This document shows, one piece after another, positions 4,840 to 8,843 of a DNA stretch of 8,843 bases. The notes below the pieces were generated by a model. It ran no database searches. It was not told the DNA's origin and saw nothing but the letters and a program-made list of their open reading frames with translations. The DNA comes from Clostridia bacterium (GTDB lineage Bacteria; Bacillota_A; Clostridia; Christensenellales; CAG-138), in NCBI GenBank assembly GCA_017459315.1, contig JAFUDD010000400.1, forward strand, positions 1-8,843, written 5' to 3'. A program made the position numbers and the translations under genes. Numbering within the stretch: the stretch's first letter is position 1; every line of letters begins with the position of its first letter.

Positions 4840-5334
4840 ATGAAAAAGATGATCGGTTTATGGCTTGCCCTGCTCTTGGGCATGACCGCGGTAGTCGGCT
4901 GCACGGGCGCTTCCGCTTCTGACGCGGGAACGGCGCAAACGGACGAGACCATCGCAATCGTCGCGGAAACCGACGAAACAAGCGACGCGGCAGAGGTCGT
5001 TACAGCGGAGCTGACGACCGAGCCGGCTTCGGACGACAATATGCCTCCCGAACCGCCCGACGGTATGGGCACACCACCCGACGGCATGGGAACGCCGCCC
5101 GATGGTATGGGCACACCGCCCGACGGCATGGGCGAACCGCCTGCCGGTGATCCACCGGAAAGGCCGGACGGCATGGGTGAGCCGCCCTCCGGCGGTTTTG
5201 ACGGCAATACGCCGCCGGGCGGCAGCACATCGTCGTTCGAGTATACGGCGGCGACCGAGATTACCTCCGCCGATACGCAGGTGGATCAGACCTACGAAAG
5301 CACGACAGCCGATGAAAGTGCGCTGATCATCTAG
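4840..5334 (+). CDS. Lipoprotein N-terminal half with PPDGMGT repeat linker, ended by an in-frame TAG
   Basis: The 164 codons start at ATG 4840, chosen because AAGGAAGGG lies 6 bases upstream and a signal sequence follows directly. Residues 1-21 are a lipoprotein signal: MKK, a hydrophobic stretch, then lipobox AVVGC with lipidated C21. The mature part is acidic and Thr-rich (22-66), then a Pro/Gly-rich flexible linker (68-128) of heptads PPDGMGT, then the beginning of a beta-rich domain (FEYTAATEITSADTQVDQTYEST). The frame ends at TAG 5332-5334, but homologous-looking sequence continues in the same frame to 6447. This is therefore probably the 5' half of one gene. Predicted location is the outer face of the cytoplasmic membrane, with the linker holding the body away from the cell. 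Confidence 0.8.
   Translation: MKKMIGLWLALLLGMTAVVGCTGASASDAGTAQTDETIAIVAETDETSDAAEVVTAELTTEPASDDNMPPEPPDGMGTPPDGMGTPPDGMGTPPDGMGEPPAGDPPERPDGMGEPPSGGFDGNTPPGGSTSSFEYTAATEITSADTQVDQTYESTTADESALII
5053..5136 (+). repeat. Four tandem 21-bp units coding PPDGMG(T/E)
   Basis: The units 5053-5073, 5074-5094, 5095-5115 and 5116-5136 encode PPDGMGT three times and PPDGMGE once. A degenerate copy (RPDGMGE) lies at about 5164-5184. Units differ only at a few bases, mostly synonymous. Such in-frame repeats can change number by slippage without shifting the frame, altering linker length. Confidence 0.9.
5332..5334 (+). other. In-frame amber codon splitting one gene
   Basis: This TAG is codon 165 of the frame that begins at 4840. 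The next 370 codons stay open to a TAA at 6445-6447 and form a sensible beta-helix sequence. None of the other genes with a visible stop in the window ends in TAG (they use TGA or TAA). One base change restores a sense codon (for example TCG, CAG, GAG, AAG or TGG). Confidence 0.85.
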
Positions 5335-6447
5335 ACTTCCGACGCGGTTGCGATCACGAATCCCACCGTCACCAAGACCGGCGATTCCGACGGCGGCGAC
5401 AACTGCAATTTCTACGGCCTGAATGCGGCGGTGCTTGCAAAGGACGGCGCTTCTGTCACGATTACCGGCGGCACGATCACCTCCTCCGCGTCCGGCGCAA
5501 ACGGCGTGTTCAGCTACGGCGGCAACGGCGGCAATAACGGCGCGGCGGGCGACGGTACGACCGTGACGATTTCCGATACGGTGATCACCACGACCGGCTC
5601 CGGCTCGGGCGGCATCATGACCACGGGCGGCGGCGTGACGTATGCGAACAATCTGACCGTCACGACAAGCGGGCAGTCCTCGGCCCCGATCCGCACCGAT
5701 CGCGGCGGCGGCTGGGTCTATGTGGATGGCGGCACCTATACCTCCAACGGCCTCGGCTCGCCTGTGATCTACTCGACCGCGGAAATCCACGTGACAAACG
5801 CGACGCTCATCTCGAACCTGTCCGAGGGCGTCTGCATCGAGGGCAAGAACAGCATCGAGCTGACGGATTGCGATCTTACCGCGAACAACACCAAGTGCAA
5901 CGGCAACGCGACGTTCCTGGATACGATCATGATCTATCAGTCGATGTCGGGCGATGCGGATTCCGGCACAAGCGCGTTCACGATGACCGGCGGCACGCTG
6001 ACAAGCAAAAACGGGCATGTGTTCCATGTGACGAACACGAACACGATCATCACGCTCACCGGCGTCACGATCCTCAACGAGGACAGCGAAAACATCCTGC
6101 TTTCGGTCTGCGCCGACGGCTGGAGCGGCGCAGGCAATATCGCAACGCTGAACGCTGTGAACCAGACGCTTTCCGGCACGATCCTGGTCGGCAGCGATTC
6201 GACGCTGACGCTGCACCTGTCGAACGGCTCGACCTTCACCGGTACGATCTCCGGCGAAATCACCAATGCCAAGGGCACGACCGTGTCCACCGCGGTCGGT
6301 ACGGTCAACGTCACGCTCGATGATACCTCGACATGGGCGCTGACCGGCGATACCTACATCAGCACATTCACCGGCGACGCCTCGAATGTGATTGCAAACG
6401 GCTATACGCTCTATGTCAACGGCGTTGCGCTGACCGGCACGAAGTAA
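5335..6447 (+). pseudogene. Beta-helix-like surface domain, C-terminal half of the interrupted lipoprotein gene
   Basis: The 370 codons continue in frame from the amber codon. The sequence is rich in Gly, Thr, Ser and Asn, with short beta-strand repeats such as VTITGGTI, VTISDTVI, FTMTGGTL and ITLTGVTI. These are typical of right-handed parallel beta-helix or adhesin-like extracellular proteins of gut Firmicutes. It includes a recognisable block NFYGLNAAVLAKDG followed by GANGVFSYGGNGG. No catalytic site, sortase motif or membrane segment is seen, so anchoring would depend on the N-terminal lipid. A GTG at 5431 could serve as a formal start but has no Shine-Dalgarno and lies mid-domain. The lack of any second stop or frameshift over 1.1 kb suggests either a very recent nonsense mutation, a sequencing error, or readthrough of TAG. 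No function can be assigned beyond a surface or carbohydrate-contact role. Confidence 0.7.
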
Positions 6448-6549
6448 CGGAGAAACGAGCATAGGAGCAGACAGACCGCAAGGCCGCAGTCCCGGCGAGG
6501 GCGGCCCCAAGGATTGAACGGCCCGCAGCAATGGAGCTGTTGAAAAAAC

Positions 6550-6578
6550 AAAACGGCAGTCAGCGCGACTGCCGTTTT
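6550..6578. terminator. Bidirectional intrinsic terminator between converging genes
   Basis: The perfect 12-bp stem AAAACGGCAGTC/GACTGCCGTTTT (6550-6561 with 6567-6578) has a 5-base loop. A-rich and T-rich stem ends supply a U-tract in either direction. It lies between the ends of the lipoprotein gene (6447) and the ABC exporter gene (6614). The other ~100 bases of this gap (6448-6549) show nothing I can name. Confidence 0.88.
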
Positions 6579-6613
6579 ACGTGTTTGGGAAGATGTAAAT
6601 GATTCGAACCGGA

Positions 6614-8359
6614 TCACGTCTTTTGCAGCAGCTTCCGATAGAACGGATTTGTTTTCTGCAATTCCTCCGGTGTGCCGGAGGCGGCGACGCGGCCTTTGTC
6701 GAGTATGATCACATTGTCCGCATCCTCGATGGCGGACGCGCTGTGCGCGATCTCGACGACCGTGCGATTTTGCATGAGGTTGCGAAGCCCCTCCTTGACC
6801 TCGGCTTCGGTCTTGGGATCGAGGTTTGCCGTCGCTTCGTCGAGGATCAGAATATCCGGATTCTTCAGCATGGCGCGGGCGATGGCGACGCGCTGCTGCT
6901 CGCCGCCCGAAAGACCGGTGCCGTCAATGCCGACCGCATAGTCCAATCCGCCCTCATGCGAGGCGAGTACCGAGCCAAGGTTCGAAGCGGCAATGATCGC
7001 GGCCCATTCCGCGTCGGGGATCTCTCGATCCGTGCCATAGCGGATATTGTCGCGAATCGTGCCCGCAAACAGCGCCGGACGCTGCGAAACGACGCCGATG
7101 CGTGCGCGCCACGCCTGCAAGGATACATCGCTTGCGTTTGCTTCGCCGATCATCAGGCTGCCGCCGCCGAGCGGATAGAGCCGGTCGATCAGCTTGACAA
7201 GCGTGGATTTGCCGGAGCCGTTCGCGCCGACAAGTGCCGTGACCTTGCCCGCAGGGATGACCGCCGAAACGCCGCTGATCACGGGCGTTTTCTCATACGC
7301 AAAGGCGGCGTCCCCAAGACGAATGTCGCCGGACGCCTCGGGCATTGCACCGCCGTCCGAAACGTTCTCTTCGGGCATCGTTAGGATCGCGGCGAGCTTT
7401 TTCGAGCCGCCGACGGTCGAGGCAAAGTAGCTCGGCAGCGTCATGATCGCTACAAGCGTCAGTTCGAGCGCCATGCCGAACGCATACACCGAACTGATCG
7501 GCACCGTATCCGTAATCGCGCCGGCGGTGATCGCCACGATGCCGCCCAGGAACGCGCACGAATAGATGATCACGTAGGTAAAGTTGTTCGCAAGCGTCTG
7601 CAAGCCGGTCGCAAACGCGTTGTACAGCGCGGCCTTATAGCGCGTTTCGATCAGTGCAAAGCTCTTGCCGATGGCCTTTTGCTCAGCATTCGACGCCTTT
7701 ACGAACTTGATGTTGGCAAGCTGTTCGCTGTAATGGTTCGTCAGCACCGAGATCCGGCTCTGCACAAGCGTGGTCGCCTTAGCCACGACACGCACGCTCA
7801 CAATGATCGACGCAACCGCAAGGAGCAGCGTAATGACCAGGAACACAAGCGCCTGCGGCATGTCCTTCGGCGCGGCGGCGCCGAGCGAGAGGATATACAG
7901 CGCGATTTGCAGAATCGCAATGACCGCCGAAAAGGGTTTGGCCGCAAACTCGGCGTCGGATGTAATGCGCGACAGCATCCCGTTCGGGGATTCGGTTTCG
8001 AAATCCTTCAGCGGCAGCCGCACGATCTTTTTCCAGAGCTTTTTGCGCACGCCCGTTACGATGGTGACAAGCGCGATATCGGTCAGGATACTGGCAAAGA
8101 TCAGCACATACTGGATAAAGCTCGCGGTGAGATACTGCCACAGCGGGTCAAGACTGGTCAATGCGCCGGAGAAGATCGCATTGTAGTTTTCAAACTGCGT
8201 CAGAATGACGATGGAATTGAATACCGCAAAGATCGCGCCGATGATCAGCAGCACCCACGGAACCTTCACCTTGCGGTACAGCGTTTTCAGTACGCCGCGC
8301 TGCGGCTTTTCCTCGCTGCAATGCTCGCCGTCGTAGCGGAAATATTCGGATAGCTTCAT
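6614..8359 (-). CDS. ABC exporter half-transporter (membrane domain fused to ATPase)
   Basis: A complete 581-residue ABCB/MsbA-like half-transporter. About six membrane segments lie near 33-56, 78-104, 143-162, 168-192, 260-283 and 292-313. The ATPase follows: A-loop FAY (353-355), Walker A GANGSGKST (378-386), Q-loop SQRP (425-428), signature LSGGEQQR (483-490), Walker B ILILDE (503-508) with catalytic E508, and H-loop IAHS (537-540). It overlaps the stop of the preceding exporter gene (ATGA). A very strong ribosome site AAGGAGGTG lies in the end of that gene, about 10 bases before the ATG. The pair probably forms a heterodimeric exporter of a drug, lipid or peptide; the substrate cannot be read. 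No peptidase domain is present, so it is not a C39-type bacteriocin exporter. It ends at the shared terminator 6550-6578. Confidence 0.95.
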   Translation of the reverse strand: MKLSEYFRYDGEHCSEEKPQRGVLKTLYRKVKVPWVLLIIGAIFAVFNSIVILTQFENYNAIFSGALTSLDPLWQYLTASFIQYVLIFASILTDIALVTIVTGVRKKLWKKIVRLPLKDFETESPNGMLSRITSDAEFAAKPFSAVIAILQIALYILSLGAAAPKDMPQALVFLVITLLLAVASIIVSVRVVAKATTLVQSRISVLTNHYSEQLANIKFVKASNAEQKAIGKSFALIETRYKAALYNAFATGLQTLANNFTYVIIYSCAFLGGIVAITAGAITDTVPISSVYAFGMALELTLVAIMTLPSYFASTVGGSKKLAAILTMPEENVSDGGAMPEASGDIRLGDAAFAYEKTPVISGVSAVIPAGKVTALVGANGSGKSTLVKLIDRLYPLGGGSLMIGEANASDVSLQAWRARIGVVSQRPALFAGTIRDNIRYGTDREIPDAEWAAIIAASNLGSVLASHEGGLDYAVGIDGTGLSGGEQQRVAIARAMLKNPDILILDEATANLDPKTEAEVKEGLRNLMQNRTVVEIAHSASAIEDADNVIILDKGRVAASGTPEELQKTNPFYRKLLQKT

Positions 8360-8843
8360 GCCGCCTGCACCTCCTTCCAGAGCAGCCGATAGGTCGGGGA
8401 CGATTGCAAGAGCTCCTCATGCGTGCCGGACGCTTCGATGCGCCCGCCGTCGAACACCAGAATCCGGTCGGCGTTTTTCACCGTGGTAAGGTCGTGCGCC
8501 ACGGTCAGCAGCGTGCGGCCTTTGGTCGCCTTGTCGATCGCTTCCTGCAAAGCGGCGGTGGCCTCCACATCGAGCGCGCTCGTTGCTTCGTCCATCAGCA
8601 CATACGGAGTGTCGCACAGCAGCAGCCGCGCGACGCCAAGCTTTTGCCGCTGTCCGCCGGACAGCCGTTCGCCGCCGTCGCCGATTTCATACTCCAAGCC
8701 GCCGAGCGGCGCAAGATCGTCGTAAAGCCCCACGGTTTTCAGCACTTCGGTCAGCGTTTCGTCGGCGTAAGGCTTTGGCGCGCAGTAATTCAGCATATCG
8801 CGCACGGTGTTTGCAAAGCCCGGCGCGTTCTGCGGCAGATAGG
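8356..8843 (-). CDS. ABC exporter half-transporter, C-terminal part of ATPase domain (partial, N-terminus off the right edge)
   Basis: The last ~162 codons of an ABC exporter subunit. The frame is open through the right edge, and the first readable residues YLPQNAPGF are the Q-loop. Then follow the signature LSGGQRQK, Walker B YVLMDE with the catalytic Glu, D-loop SALD, H-loop VAHD and the usual ending SGTHEELLQ. The membrane domain and Walker A lie beyond 8843. A GTG at 8805-8803 in this frame is internal, not a start. The stop overlaps the ATG of the second half-transporter by four bases. In many heterodimeric exporters one ATP site has lost its Walker B Glu or signature; both visible halves here look intact. 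Confidence 0.93.
   Translation of the reverse strand, partial: YLPQNAPGFANTVRDMLNYCAPKPYADETLTEVLKTVGLYDDLAPLGGLEYEIGDGGERLSGGQRQKLGVARLLLCDTPYVLMDEATSALDVEATAALQEAIDKATKGRTLLTVAHDLTTVKNADRILVFDGGRIEASGTHEELLQSSPTYRLLWKEVQAA

Noticed and set aside
5431..6447. Independent gene starting at GTG 5431
   Set aside because: There is no ribosome site, the position is in the middle of a domain, and the frame continues directly from the upstream lipoprotein across the amber codon.
4858..6531. Long minus-strand open frame (557 codons) opposite the lipoprotein gene
   Set aside because: It is a high-GC shadow of the beta-helix coding sequence: Arg/His-rich, no ribosome site, no family resemblance, and it crosses the end of the plus-strand gene.
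6448..6549. Possible small RNA or gene between the lipoprotein stop and the terminator
   Set aside because: Only weak GC-rich pairings and no promoter or start with a ribosome site; most likely 3' untranslated sequence.

Overview
This 8.8 kb window has high GC content and standard-code genes that use TGA and TAA stops. It looks like a chromosomal piece of a gut-type Firmicute (Clostridia, perhaps Oscillospiraceae-like). That placement is inferred from gene content (LarC next to an ECF S component, a CsoR-family regulator, a proline/glycine-rich surface lipoprotein) and from strong Shine-Dalgarno sites. It is not proven. All genes but one lie on the minus strand.

Reading the minus strand from right to left, there are three transcription units. 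(A) 8843-6614: the end of one ABC exporter half-transporter and a complete second one, overlapping by ATGA. This is probably a heterodimeric exporter. A 12-bp hairpin terminator at 6550-6578 serves both this unit and the facing plus-strand gene. (B) About 4684-2439: a strong promoter, a structured leader with an intrinsic terminator, an ECF S component, larC (nickel-pincer cofactor synthesis) and a CsoR/RcnR-family regulator with an InrS-like ligand set, then a terminator. (C) About 2326 to beyond the left edge: a promoter with a G/C-tract dyad just upstream, a second structured leader with terminator, a SAM-dependent methyltransferase, and two OppD/OppF (NikD/NikE)-type ABC ATPases. The second ATPase runs off the window. 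The plus-strand gene (4840-6447) encodes a lipoprotein with a PPDGMGT repeat linker and a beta-helix-like body. It is interrupted by one in-frame TAG at 5332-5334.

The main discovery candidate is that the leaders of units B and C appear to be two copies of one cis-regulatory RNA. Each runs 115 nt from the -10 box to the end of a U6 tract. Each carries the same series of small hairpins, including a UGAA-capped one with a covarying base pair. Each ends in a long terminator stem with a G.G mismatch in the equivalent place. In both, the hairpin before the terminator uses the terminator's 5' strand, so the two structures exclude each other, as in a transcription-attenuation riboswitch. I could not assign it to a class I know. 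The genes it controls suggest a nickel-related regulon (uptake, cofactor synthesis, sensing), but the ligand is unknown.
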